DNA from: Synaphobranchus kaupii
Taxonomy: Eukaryota > Chordata > Actinopteri > Anguilliformes > Synaphobranchidae
Length of the DNA: 64,000 nucleotides
Direction: 5' to 3'
Assembly (NCBI GenBank): GCA_029718625.1
Contig: CM056376.1
Span: 124,818,872 to 124,882,871, forward strand
The notes beneath the pieces are model-generated. The model saw only the letters and a list, made by a program, of their open reading frames with translations. It was not told where the DNA came from and made no database searches. This document shows, piece by piece, positions 1-10,615 of the stretch (within the stretch, counting starts at the first letter, position 1; each line of letters begins with the position of its first letter). The position numbers and the translations under genes are program-made.

Positions 1-825
1 AACATTTGTTACATTTTCATAAGTGTTTATGCATGGGGCATATACAGTATGTGGATACTAATACAACTGGAATTATGTCAGTTAATAATCCAAATAATAA
101 AAAATAGGAGGTTATTTTTAATGTTCCCCCAAGTAAAATATTGTTTTAATAATGACAAATGATTTATTTTTGTTGCACAGCTAAGCATTAGTGTCCTATG
201 TCCCTTATTATGTTGGTTTATAAAACAAGAAAACCTATGGGGATGTATGAAACCATACAAGAGCACTAACTGCACAATGGTCAGAGCATTTGAAAGGGTT
301 TGTTCATTTTTCCTCAAATTGATAATTTCAAACCTGTCAATATAATGTCAAACCTCCTGTAGAAGGAGGAGAGTTGAATAAATTAATGGATCTAAAAGTT
401 AAAAACATAAATGCAGTGCATAAAAGCAGAATTGACTCTCTGTGATTGAATCCAGGAGGAAACCTATTGCAATTAATAAAGCATATACGTGATTTTAAAT
501 ACAACCAAATATGTAAAGTTTGCATTGTAAACAGTCAATCAAATGATGATCAATGGCCAATTCAGCAACCTACAAATCTTGTGATGCAGCATTAAAAAGT
601 TAATCTGAGGGCATTAAAATGACTGGATAAGAAAGCAAGACACTTCCATGTGTGATGATTTCAGTATTTATAAAAATGAGTTACTAGTGTGCACTTGATG
701 TGACAGATACCAAATGTGCTTTCCATACACATAATAGTTAGGGCTAGACAATAGTACAGTACATTTTACATAGAAGAAAATTAATTCTTTTTTAGAAAAA
801 AAAAACATTTACTTAACAAATAATT
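1..825. other. non-coding DNA, no gene recognised
   Basis: This is AT-rich sequence with only short, stop-limited reading frames and no recognisable protein. Because the first visible klf3 exon lies downstream and the gene is 5' incomplete, it is probably klf3 intron or upstream sequence. I see no exon resembling the expected N-terminal part of KLF3. Confidence 0.5.
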
Positions 826-1039
826 GCCACAACCCTTCACAATTATTGGCATCCCTGATGAGTAAAAAGGGTTATAAAAAAATAATTGTTTGGTGAATTA
901 GCTTAATCTCACACTGAAAAAATGCAAAAAAAATCCAACCTTTAATTGAAGTAAATTTATTCTGAGAAAAAAAAATGTCATGCGGGATTTTAATAAATTT
1001 ACTTCAATTACGAACACAATAATTGTGGAGGGGACTGTA
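826..1039. mobile_element. Tc1/mariner-like deletion derivative (MITE-like)
   Basis: The left part reads CACAATTATTGGCATCCC and continues into sequence nearly identical to the start of the larger Tc1-like remnant at 35225 (the stretch around TTAGCTTAATCTCACACTG and TTTAATTGAAGTAAATTTA). The right end carries the inverted terminus CAATAATTGTGGAGGG-ACTGTA. Both ends are present with no transposase between them, so this is an internally deleted copy. The left boundary is approximate. The inside resembles the terminal region of the element rather than foreign sequence. Confidence 0.7.
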
Positions 1040-1857
1040 TATATATATATATAGTACACTAATGACAGAAATGTAATGGTATCTGACAAGGTACACTATA
1101 TTCCCAATGAAGCAGATTTATAATGATTATAATTTTATTCATGCCAAAGTCATGTTTGTATCCAAATGAATCTATACATTTGTATCAGTATATAAGTTGA
1201 ACAAATGTGTTTGACAAAAAAAGTAGCTATTTTATGAGTTTGATTTCATTTAACAAACACCCCTTTGAGAGGCTTATTAAAATCTGGACTGGCATTGATG
1301 AGGATGTTTTCCGTCTGTTTGAAAACCATCAGCACTGAGAATGTATCTAATGAAGCCCTGTGAGACGATTGTCTGCCCATGCAGGTCTGTTTATAGTGTG
1401 CATAGCTTCCTGTTGTTCTAATATCCTGAAATGTTTGCTCACAGCAGACTAAGATACCAAGGCTATGACATGAGCAAAGCTCCTTCTGGGATGTTGACCT
1501 TCACAAATTCAGCTTCCCTCCGCCACCCCGCCTTTTTTGTTGTTGTAAATGATGCATCCGAAAACCTTATGTGTATTCCTTCCCTGTGGTGTGCATTGAG
1601 GATGTGTGTCCTCAGTAAGAAACACTGTGAGTGGTTAAAATAGATACACACTCTCCATCACATTTACAAAATCATAATTACATTCTTCCCAGTCCCAGCA
1701 GTGATATTTTCTCAGGTAACATATAGTTTGCCACTATACATTTTCTGCTTGATTCAATAATTCATTTGAGTGCTCTCAAAATTCAGAACGGTTGCAGTAT
1801 GTGAAAATCTATAAATGTGAGTTCTCTGTATACTAACAGAACTATCTTTTATCTATC
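1040..1857. other. non-coding DNA, no gene recognised
   Basis: A short TA run follows the Tc1 derivative. The rest is unremarkable sequence without a supported exon. Short open frames near 1431-1651 overlap on both strands and look like chance. Confidence 0.5.
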
Positions 1858-1953
1858 TGCTCTCTCTCACTCTCTCTTGCTCTCTCTCTCTCATACTTGC
1901 CACCTTCTCTCTCTCTCTGTCTCTCTCCATCTCTCACTCTCTCTCTCTCTCGT
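1858..1953 (+). repeat. CT-rich microsatellite/polypyrimidine tract
   Basis: This is an interrupted (CT)n run ending about 50 bases before the first visible klf3 exon. It sits where a branch point and polypyrimidine tract would be expected, so it may double as the acceptor's pyrimidine tract. It opens a spurious reading frame rich in Ser and Leu that joins the exon, and this should not be taken as an N-terminal extension. Confidence 0.8.
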
Positions 1954-2002
1954 TAATCATAGTTTCACGATACGGCTGGCAGAGATACCAGGTACCAGGC
2001 AG

Positions 2003-2444
2003 ATAAAGGCCTACAGCATGCTCTTCTCTCCTCTCCCTGGGAACAGTGACCATTTCTACCAACTGCAGCCTGGCTCCAGCCCTGCCCCTGCCCCCGACCC
2101 CGCCCAGCTGGATCCCCTGGACCTATCCGTCAGCAAGAGGGGCTCGCCCCCTTACACCTCCCACAGCCCCCGGCCAGGCTCTCCCTACAGCGGCCTCCAC
2201 CGCCGGGACCCCCGAGCCCACTGGCAGCGTGGCGGCTCCTCCCATGGCCACGCCTCTCCCGGCCTGTCCCTGCATTTCCTAGCTCCCTTTCTACAGGGCT
2301 CCGCCCCTGGCGTTGTCCCCCTGCTCTCTGGAGTCATGGTGCAGCCCCTGCCCTTCCTCGTACCCCCACACATGCCCCTGCAGCCTGTCATGTTGTCGCC
2401 TGTGCCCAGGGATGACATGCTGGACCCGCCCTCACACACGCAAG
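2003..2444 (+). CDS. klf3: Kruppel-like factor 3, CtBP-binding exon (gene 5' partial)
   Basis: This is the first visible coding exon of a KLF3/8/12-group repressor. Reading from IKAYSMLFSPLPG it aligns with the human KLF3 stretch NKYGVIYSTPLPEKF. The key motif is PLDLS at 2114-2128 (human KLF3 has PVDLT), the docking site for the corepressor CtBP, followed by SKRGSPP, which matches the NKRSSPP after the human motif. A Pro/Ser-rich region follows, then VMVQPLPFLVPPHMPLQPVMLS, as in human VVVQPVPF. The donor is CAAG|GTGAGA at 2445. The acceptor is uncertain: AG at 2001-2002 keeps the frame, and AG at 1990-1991 is an alternative. The four visible exons give about 315 residues. With human KLF3 at about 345, roughly 30 N-terminal residues are missing. 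KLF12 is the main alternative name. Linkage to klhl5 favours klf3. Confidence 0.85.
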
Positions 2445-3121
2445 GTGAGAGCTGATTGGATTACCACTTTTCTGTGTCGTATCAGTGGTTACAGAAGTCT
2501 GCAAATGCAGTAGGCTGATATACACTGAGACTTGAATAACTAAAGCTATACTGCTAACACCCTGTTGGAGAACTTTGCATTATTCCATAACTGGACTTGC
2601 ACTTTGTCAGGCTTGCACGACTAAACGGCCCTCCAACATGTCACACTGTCACAGTGGTTCTATGGGCAGCCAAATGTGATGCTCCGTTAGTGTGCATGCA
2701 CAGTTTTTACCTGTCTGTCCACACATTTCCCATTGTTGATGTGTATAAAATCTTCCTCGTCTCTCTGTTGGTCGGTGTATACATACAACCACACCATCTT
2801 TTTTGAGTTGATTCCCACATACTGTACTGGAATCAGAATTTGAGGAATGCTATTTATTACTATTTTATAAACGGAAAACTTCAAAGTGTATGGTGTTTCC
2901 ATTTCAGTTTGAAGTACCATCTTCCCTAATCTGTTTCCAGTGGGACTACAGTATGCTGTGGAACTACTCTGATTCTGCTAATCTTTAAATTGAGCAGAAC
3001 ACCCCAACAGGGGCTGAGAAACACACGTGAGCCTGTCTCAAGCAAGTCGCCAGAGCTTATATTTTAAGCAGCAAACCTAGGCCTCTTTTTCACGTTACCC
3101 ACCTCTCTGTTCCTTGTCCAG
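2445..3121 (+). other. klf3: klf3 intron
   Basis: The intron runs from donor GTGAGA to an acceptor ending TTGTCCAG, preceded by a pyrimidine-rich stretch (TTACCCACCTCTCTGTTCC). It interrupts a codon after its first base (G|TG, Val). No feature was recognised inside. Confidence 0.8.
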
Positions 3122-3284
3122 TGACAGAAATAAATTCCCCAGGGTTGTACGAGGCCTACGACATGCAGAAGCCCATAAAATCCGAGCCGTACTCCGAATA
3201 CGCTCAGGACCCTGGCTTTGACGAGGTGTCGTCGTCCGCCATCGCCAGTCCCTCGCGGGAGTCGCGGGCCTTCATCCGCAGCGA
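3122..3284 (+). CDS. klf3: Kruppel-like factor 3, SUMO-motif exon
   Basis: The 163-bp exon encodes V-TEINSPGLYEAYDMQ, then KPIKSEPYSEYAQ, then an acidic and Ser-rich tail ending FIRSE. It corresponds to the human KLF3 exon with SYEKPISQKKIKIEPG. IKSE at 3175-3186 fits the sumoylation consensus (hydrophobic-Lys-x-Glu) and lies where human KLF3 has its known IKIE site, which strengthens repression. This exon is much more diverged than the zinc fingers, which is usual for the KLF linker. The donor is GA|GTAAGT, and the codon is completed by the first base of the next exon (GA|G, Glu). The overlapping open frame at 3218 is a shadow. Confidence 0.85.
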
Positions 3285-4746
3285 GTAAGTTTCTTTCCTC
3301 GTTAGGGACCTTGTGCTTCGTTAAAGCGCTCGCCAGTAACTGTCTCAGATTCCCCTCAAGTTCATTCCACGGGGGAATGGTCCAGAAACAACTGTGCTGA
3401 TTGTGATTTTGTGTGCTACAGCACAGTACGCACTTATGGACATGATCTTAAAGCTGCAGTATGCAACCTCAGTCAAATATCGCTGAATTACACTGTAAAT
3501 CTATAGCACAGAGAATGGGATTCAGTCGGAGAAAACCAGCACCTTTAAATTAGCATTTTAAATGGGTCTTATAAACAAAGTGACTTCACTGCAAGTGACA
3601 AATTTAAGGAAGTACCTGGAGCCTGGAGGAATGTCAGTTATATCATTTTGATTTAGATTTTCACTGGAATGTTGCCACTTGGGTGAAAACTTGCAAAACT
3701 TGAACCTTACTTAGTGTAGCTGTGACACGTTCATGCATAGTGTGTGTGTGTGTGGTGTGTGTGTGGTTGTGTGTCCATATTCCCATTTGCATTTCTGTGC
3801 ATTCGTCATGAAAAATAACAACCTTACATAAGATGAAAGCACATCCACAAGCCAACCCTGTGACTGACACGCCCTGATTTGCTAACTGTTTTCACGTAAA
3901 TAGCTTCCCTGTCTTGTTCCTTACAGTGGAATCGGGTGTACGATAGGGGTTAGTTCATATCACCCCAATATGTGCTTTCCCAATGCAGCCTGCGTCCTCA
4001 AACTGCTTTTTTCCCACACACCCCAAGCCCCCGCCCCATTTTGAACACAAATTGAAATGTTTAAATCTTGAATTTTTAAATCTCTTGAATTCAAAACTCA
4101 AGAGCGGAGCAGCACTACGATGCCTATCAACGAGGGTCTGACCTCAAAACCCCCTGACTCCCGTCTGAGTTCTGACCCCCCCATCCCCCATCCCCCTCCT
4201 CACACGGTCACCCTGCATGCAGCATGCATGACTTGCCTTCAACATCAGTCTCCCGAGGATCTCAGTAATGACAAGGCTCCCTGTGTTGTCCTTTTTGAAG
4301 CTTGGCAGTGGTTGTTGAATGAGGGAGGTTGTTTATCTGCCAGTTGCCAGGACTGGGTCTCAACATCATTGTGTCAGCGCTGAGGTAATTACCCCTTGTG
4401 GAAGTGGGGTGGGGTGGATCTGTCATCACTACTGCCCTGCGAGCTGTCCGCTGTCGTTTTTTTTTTTCCTTTTTTCCCGATAGGAATCTGGTGGGCGGGT
4501 CATTCAGCGGCATTATGAGGGCACCTCTGCTCCCTCTTTTTCACAAACATTGCAGACTAGAAAAGATTTTATAGGGTTCTTTTTTTCACGTTGACACATG
4601 CATGATTCAGATCCCAGGTTGTACCTTAGCACCTGCTACAAAACTGACAGTATGACAGACTTCATTAATTAATTGCACACAGAACTTACAATTATTCATT
4701 TTAGTATTCTGAAAAAGGCATGTTTTACTTTTGCCTTTAAGTTAAT

Positions 4747-5137
4747 ATATATTTTTTTTAAATTGTCCTTGTTTTCTCCCAATTTGGTAGCCAATTTTAC
4801 CCGATTACTACGATTACTATGATTGAATTCTCTTTGTACTGCTGAGAATTTGTCGCTACACAACCCCGTCGGCCGGCGGTAGGAATGAGGTCGCAACATC
4901 TCCTTCAAGGTGTGACCCCTGACCGTGATTTCCAGCACTGCACGGAGCCGCTGTGTGCGTGACGATTCTCCCCGCCGAGTCCCTCCCCCCACCCTGGGAG
5001 TGGCCGCTCAATTTGCCGCTCCCTCAAGGCACCGGCCATACTCAGATCTGGCAGAACCCGAGCGCAAACCCGGGCCCTCTGTGTAAAACTGCATTGACTC
5101 AAATTTGATGCTTTTACCACTGTGCCACCGCGGCGCC
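4747..5137 (-). mobile_element. tRNA-derived SINE with perfect target duplication
   Basis: Read on the minus strand, the element begins GGCGCCGCGGTGGCACAGTGG, a tRNA-like A-box region. A B-box-like GGGTTTGCGCTC follows about 60 bases on, and the element ends in an A-rich tail (TTTAAAAAAAATATAT). It is flanked by a perfect 14-bp direct repeat, GCCTTTAAGTTAAT, at 4733-4746 and 5138-5151. This is the signature of LINE-driven insertion. I did not assign the named family. Confidence 0.8.
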
Positions 5138-5517
5138 GCCTTTAAGTTAATCTTAAGATATAATTTATTGCTTTTAGCATTCTATTGTAACAGACATAAA
5201 TTAATGTAAACTGTTGCATTATGTGCTGCTTACTTAGGTGCCGATAACGTTGCCCAACGTCATTCAGTCATGAAACGCGATGTCAAATGTCAACCTGCGC
5301 GTGCGTGCGCGTGTTTGCTTTGGCTGCGTATGGGTTGTGTAATTTTATCAGTATCGTGTGCAACCAAAAGGATATGACTCACAGCATAAACAGAACACAG
5401 GACGATTTCAGATGATTATGGATGCAGAGCATCAGTTTGACATCCTCAGGGTTTGACTAGAGGCTTTTTTTTTTTGGAATGTGATGTCCCCCACCCATGC
5501 CCCAAAGGACCACACCC

Positions 5518-5518
<1 letters not shown>

Positions 5519-5570
<52 letters not shown>
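5519..5570. repeat. (AG)26 microsatellite
   Basis: An uninterrupted 52-bp AG run in the klf3 intron, followed by a looser AG-rich stretch to about 5595. Confidence 0.95.
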
Positions 5571-5572
<2 letters not shown>

Positions 5573-6137
5573 TGTGGCAGAGAGAGAAAGAGAGGCGGTG
5601 GCAGGAAATGTTTAACTACAGTGCTGTTCTGGCGGGTGTGGCAGTTTATTTACCCAGATTACAGCTGCTTCCAAAAAAAGAACTCAAAGTGCAAAACAAG
5701 ATAAGAGCACAGAAAACGCAAAGCAGGTTTGCTCAACACCGACAAGCAGCATGAAGTATTCATCGTCCGACACGGACATTTGTCTTCTTACTCTCTAATG
5801 GCCCAAAAAAGAAGCCAACATAATCACAAGTCTTGCGTTGCCCTCTAGTGGGAAAACTTTGAGAACAACACGACATTCCTGTAATGTTGCGCAAATAAAA
5901 TATAATCAAGCCTCTTTAAGCTTCAGCTTTATACTTCCTCAGGTTCAGACCCGGGTAACATACTACCTCACTTACTTGTTTATTGTGAAAAACTTTCTAT
6001 AATTTTCAGTGGTTCTTGAGCTCAGTAAGAATGAAGTGATTCTTACTCCAAGTGACCTTTTCTCCTGTGGGGAGTCATTTTCCTCCCTGCACAGAGTTTG
6101 CTGATGCAGATTTCCTTCTCTTTGCCCCCCCCCCCAG

Positions 6138-6298
6138 GAGCAGTAGCCCATCTGTAATTGTGACCCTCAGGAAGTCTTCGGTAATTGTGGAATCAGCCGA
6201 CCCGAAGAGGAAACGCATTCATCACTGCGACTTCGGCGGCTGCAACAAGGTGTACACCAAGAGCTCACATCTCAAGGCCCACCGCCGCACACACACAG
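6138..6298 (+). CDS. klf3: Kruppel-like factor 3, zinc finger 1 exon
   Basis: This exon encodes SSSPSVIV...[17 protein letters not shown] (human KLF3: HPSVIV...LPVESPDTQRKRRIHRC), followed by the first C2H2 finger [23 protein letters not shown] (C-X4-C-X12-H-X3-H). The basic PKRKR run just before the finger is a likely nuclear localisation signal. The [21 protein letters not shown] block is nearly invariant in the KLF family and contacts the CACCC/GC box. The donor is ACACAG|GTAAGA. The exon ends one base into a Gly codon completed by the last exon. The acceptor is unusual in having an 11-base C run directly before AG. Confidence 0.93.
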
Positions 6299-6575
<277 letters not shown>

Positions 6576-6802
6576 GCCAGGCCTGCATCAGACTCTCCAG
6601 CCCCTGAGCACCACCCCAGAAATACATAAAGACTATTGATGACGACAATGAGCTCGTCCGTCAGCCGAAAGCTCCTACCTGACATTTCCGGGTTCTTATC
6701 ACGAAGCGCCCTGTATCGGCCAGGAAATATTGATGATCGTCTCCAGTTTCACATCTCCAACTCCTCTCCGAACCCCAAATCCACACCTGCTCAGCTTGGT
6801 CT
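6576..6802 (+). other. klf3: klf3 3' UTR (partial, runs into gap)
   Basis: Sequence after the stop codon up to the assembly gap. No polyadenylation signal is visible before the N run, so the transcript end is in or beyond the gap. Confidence 0.6.
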
Positions 6803-7302
6803 NNNNNNNNNNNNNNNNNNNNNNNNNNNNNNNNNNNNNNNNNNNNNNNNNNNNNNNNNNNNNNNNNNNNNNNNNNNNNNNNNNNNNNNNNNNNNNNNNN
6901 NNNNNNNNNNNNNNNNNNNNNNNNNNNNNNNNNNNNNNNNNNNNNNNNNNNNNNNNNNNNNNNNNNNNNNNNNNNNNNNNNNNNNNNNNNNNNNNNNNNN
7001 NNNNNNNNNNNNNNNNNNNNNNNNNNNNNNNNNNNNNNNNNNNNNNNNNNNNNNNNNNNNNNNNNNNNNNNNNNNNNNNNNNNNNNNNNNNNNNNNNNNN
7101 NNNNNNNNNNNNNNNNNNNNNNNNNNNNNNNNNNNNNNNNNNNNNNNNNNNNNNNNNNNNNNNNNNNNNNNNNNNNNNNNNNNNNNNNNNNNNNNNNNNN
7201 NNNNNNNNNNNNNNNNNNNNNNNNNNNNNNNNNNNNNNNNNNNNNNNNNNNNNNNNNNNNNNNNNNNNNNNNNNNNNNNNNNNNNNNNNNNNNNNNNNNN
7301 NN
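6803..7302. other. assembly gap of 500 N
   Basis: Exactly 500 unknown bases, a round number that suggests a nominal scaffold gap of unknown true length. Open frames reported across it are artefacts. Confidence 0.99.
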
Positions 7303-10300
7303 TAAAAAATGTCTTACCGAAAAAACTGGAGAGAATGCTTTTGAGACGGTCGATTAGTACAGTTGTATGCAGAACATGCCATAATGAATTCAACACTAGT
7401 GACAATGAGAATTGCGATGTGATTGCGATGGGTCTAATGGTCTAATACTAGCCAAATTCACACATTAAAAGGACGAGAATGGGTGAGAATGTCAAGGTCA
7501 TTGCTAGCCACTTGAGGTACCGCCTATGGGTTCCGCCCACGTCCCGCCCCACGTCCCGCCCGTTCCGTCTATGGTTCCCGCCCCTCAAAGTGAGTGAAAT
7601 GACCGGCAGTAACCCGACTCAATCTGTCCCCTGATTGGTCCTGAACAAATGTCAATACCCTGTCCAAACGACACAATATTTTAAAAAATCAGCACATGCA
7701 CAGGCATTAGATGAAGGAAAGGCACCTATTGCAATAAAAAAATTTTTTGTAAAAAATTTATTTACTGAGTATTTTGACCAAATTGCTGCCGTTCACTTAC
7801 ATGGGGAAAGACCTATACTGGAGCCAGCCACAGTGGCGCTAGTGAGCAACGGCACAATGGCGGCTCCCAGGCCAACCAGGAAATGGGCTTCAAAACGAAA
7901 TCCCAGTCTTGGCCCCTTGGTTCTACTCAGCCGCGGCTTGGAGCTCTCGGGATGTACAGCGCGTCTTTAATAACCGGGACGTCTCCAGCAACGGCTTGTA
8001 TGAGAACTCCCATCACAATCTCCCCATTTCTCTTCCATCTGGTTGGTCTGAGAAGATTTATAGAGGGGGGTGGTAGAGCGGAATATTGAATTACCGAGCC
8101 TTGTTGAAACATCGTTTTGACAAAAATTGAAAGTGATGATGGGGCGTGCGCGTATTGAATTTGCACGACTGTGAGACGTGATCCATAGTCAGACAGATGT
8201 GCCATGCCTCCTGCAGCCATTCAGAGCTGAAGTGTATGTTACTGTCCCGTCAAAATGGCACCAGAACCATTTCCTGCCTATCCACTACCCTAAACCGCCA
8301 AATAAGAGGGTGCTTTACATGCACCGTGTCCTGTTGTTTATCGCCGTGTTTCTTTATTGTTCAATTTCGCAGTTGTAAGTAACGTTATATCCCATCATCT
8401 GAACATTCTCAGTCTCCTTTGGGAGGGCACACACGAGCATTCACATCCCCAAAAATACCTTCAGCCAGTAGTCACTTTTCACTCAAATATCCATCAGCCA
8501 AATCGGCCAACTGGCAAAATGCAAGCATACAATCAAGCAGATCACTAATGTACAATGAGGCAGTCATCACCCTGCACAACCCCCCAACATGACACTATCG
8601 CCAATTGTGTGTCACTGCATAGGACTCCATGCATCAGTTGGTGCTAGAATGGTCAGAATTTAAGAGTATTAATACACTCCTCTGACTGGTGTGACTTTCC
8701 TAGATAAGCCAGATACATCGTCTGTGAGCCTGGAGCCTCACAACTGCATAATACACACGCACGCACGCATGCATGCACGCACACACACACGCGCACACGC
8801 ACACACGTAAAATGACTTGGGGTATGTTAGTGTGAGGTCACTAATGTAGTAATGTAGAAATATAATGTAATATAGTGTAATATATGTATCCCGGCCCTCA
8901 CTTCAACACCCACAGCCAGAGAAAACAAGGGCACAAGTCAGCTTGCTAGCTGTGTCTGTTATCTGCTGTAGACACACTGCAGCCAGCCACAACCTCACCC
9001 TTATCAAAGAATGTGATAGCAATCAGCAACTACTATTCATTTGTCTGATGCAAGAAGAACCATGCAATTCTCAGTCTTTTCTATGAGCAGTTCAGAGGTT
9101 TTCTGCAAATGGAAAAACAAAACTAGACAAGGCACGCCAAATGTTTTGATATGTTCAAATAGTAGAAAGAAGGGAAAAATGTTTGACTGTTCATATAATG
9201 TGCTTGTCTAAGATGCAGCACAAAAGAAGCCCTTCATTAAGCATTTCTCAATTTCTTGCTGACATGAATCCTTTCGAGTCTGAATAGTAAGTGCTCATCC
9301 AGCTAGAGTCAGCTCTGATCTATTTCTAGACAGTGGTCCTATACTCCCGAGTGCCAGTGAGAGGTAGGTGGTTAAAAGCAGTACTACTTCTTCAATCCAG
9401 TAGAGGGCACTCGTACACCTTTTCACTTCATGAGACCCTGACCATGGTTCCTATTAAATTGAGGGTTTTTTTTTTTCAGAAATGTAGTTTATTAGAAAAA
9501 TCCATTCTCGGGACATTTTTAGAGGTAATTAGTGGGGCAGAATGGCAGAACGGAGATTTTGAGCAATATCTGAGAAATGTAAGTCACAAGCTGTCAATAG
9601 AGGTAGGTAGAGAAGGCAACCTCCAAGCAAGCCAGTATGCAGATGTGACATTGTTCTAGCTATTCTCACTCAGTTTAGCCAGGGTTACATATATATGCTA
9701 TATATATATATGGGTTTGGGCTTGCATATAGGATTAGAGGTAGGGACAGATTGCTATGTAAAGATATTCCTCTTTTTATGGACAGACCTACCAATCAGTA
9801 AACAGACCCTTTTCCTACTCTAGGGCCAGTAGCCTACAGCACAGGGTAGATCGAGGTACACCGACTAAGATCAATAAAATATTCAAGGATTTCAGCCTTA
9901 TCTGTCATTCAGCACTGACAATTTGCAGGATACTGTCATAAAACCAGCCTTTCAAAGGCTGAATCTGAAGAAAGTCCAGGGGAAATGTGTTCAAGGTGTC
10001 ATAAGCTATTTGTGTAACTATTGTGTACTAGCTATTTGTGTAAAAACTGCAAGATAGCGAGTGATTTATTGCCATCGCCACAGACAATGCGGTATACTTA
10101 GCAAAAGCAGGGTAAACTGACACCGCAACCTTGTGCATTATCAGCTGGAAGTAAACACTCCCGCTTTTTCCCTGGTGTAATTATACAGTGTTTGCTCGCG
10201 TTTGCCGCGGCATTCCGCCTGACTGCTCAAGACATTTCTGTGTTGACACAAGATCCATGCTGAATTAACGGATGCCTTTCAGGGCTTTAACTCTTTCGGC

Positions 10301-10555
10301 TGATGGATTGTACAGTGATTTGGTTCGCGATCGAGATTCGGAGGGGGCTTGTCATTACTGTGCTAAATGAGCTTTGATCTGACTCCCTCCCTGATGTGGT
10401 GAACCTCAAATGCATCCTTTGACCGGCAAAATTTAGCCTGACACATTCAATGAGAGTTTCAGTTTATAGAGGACCAAAGACATCTATAAAAAAGTACCCA
10501 GGGTACTTACTGCTGGGTAGTCTACTTTGAGATGAACTTGATGGGTGGTTCTGAA
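7303..10555. other. intergenic, degenerate interspersed repeats, no gene
   Basis: A C-rich minisatellite-like stretch repeats the motif CGTCCCGCCC at about 7515-7585. The segment 7780-7960 resembles a dispersed fish repeat (ATACTGGAGCCAGCCAC). A mixed CA/GCAC run lies at about 8755-8812, and a TA-rich palindromic patch at about 9688-9712. No exon with recognisable protein similarity was found. Confidence 0.55.

Positions 10556-10615
<60 letters not shown>
10556..10615. repeat. (AAT)20 microsatellite
   Basis: A pure AAT trinucleotide run of about 60 bp. It creates an artefactual poly-Asn reading frame. Confidence 0.95.

Larger units (their letters stand above)
3285..6137 (+). other. klf3: klf3 intron with SINE and microsatellites
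   Basis: This 2.85-kb intron starts GTAAGT and ends in an 11-base C run followed by AGG. It holds short GT runs near 3738, a complete SINE at 4747-5137 and a pure AG microsatellite at 5519-5570. I saw no additional exon. Confidence 0.8.

Noticed and set aside
1817..2002. N-terminal extension of the klf3 exon through the CT-rich tract
   Set aside because: The residues come from a (CT)n microsatellite, and a splice acceptor just before the conserved segment explains the junction better.
6636..7445. Open frames of 190-270 codons across 6636-7445
   Set aside because: They consist mostly of the 500-N gap. The sequenced edges show no recognisable protein.
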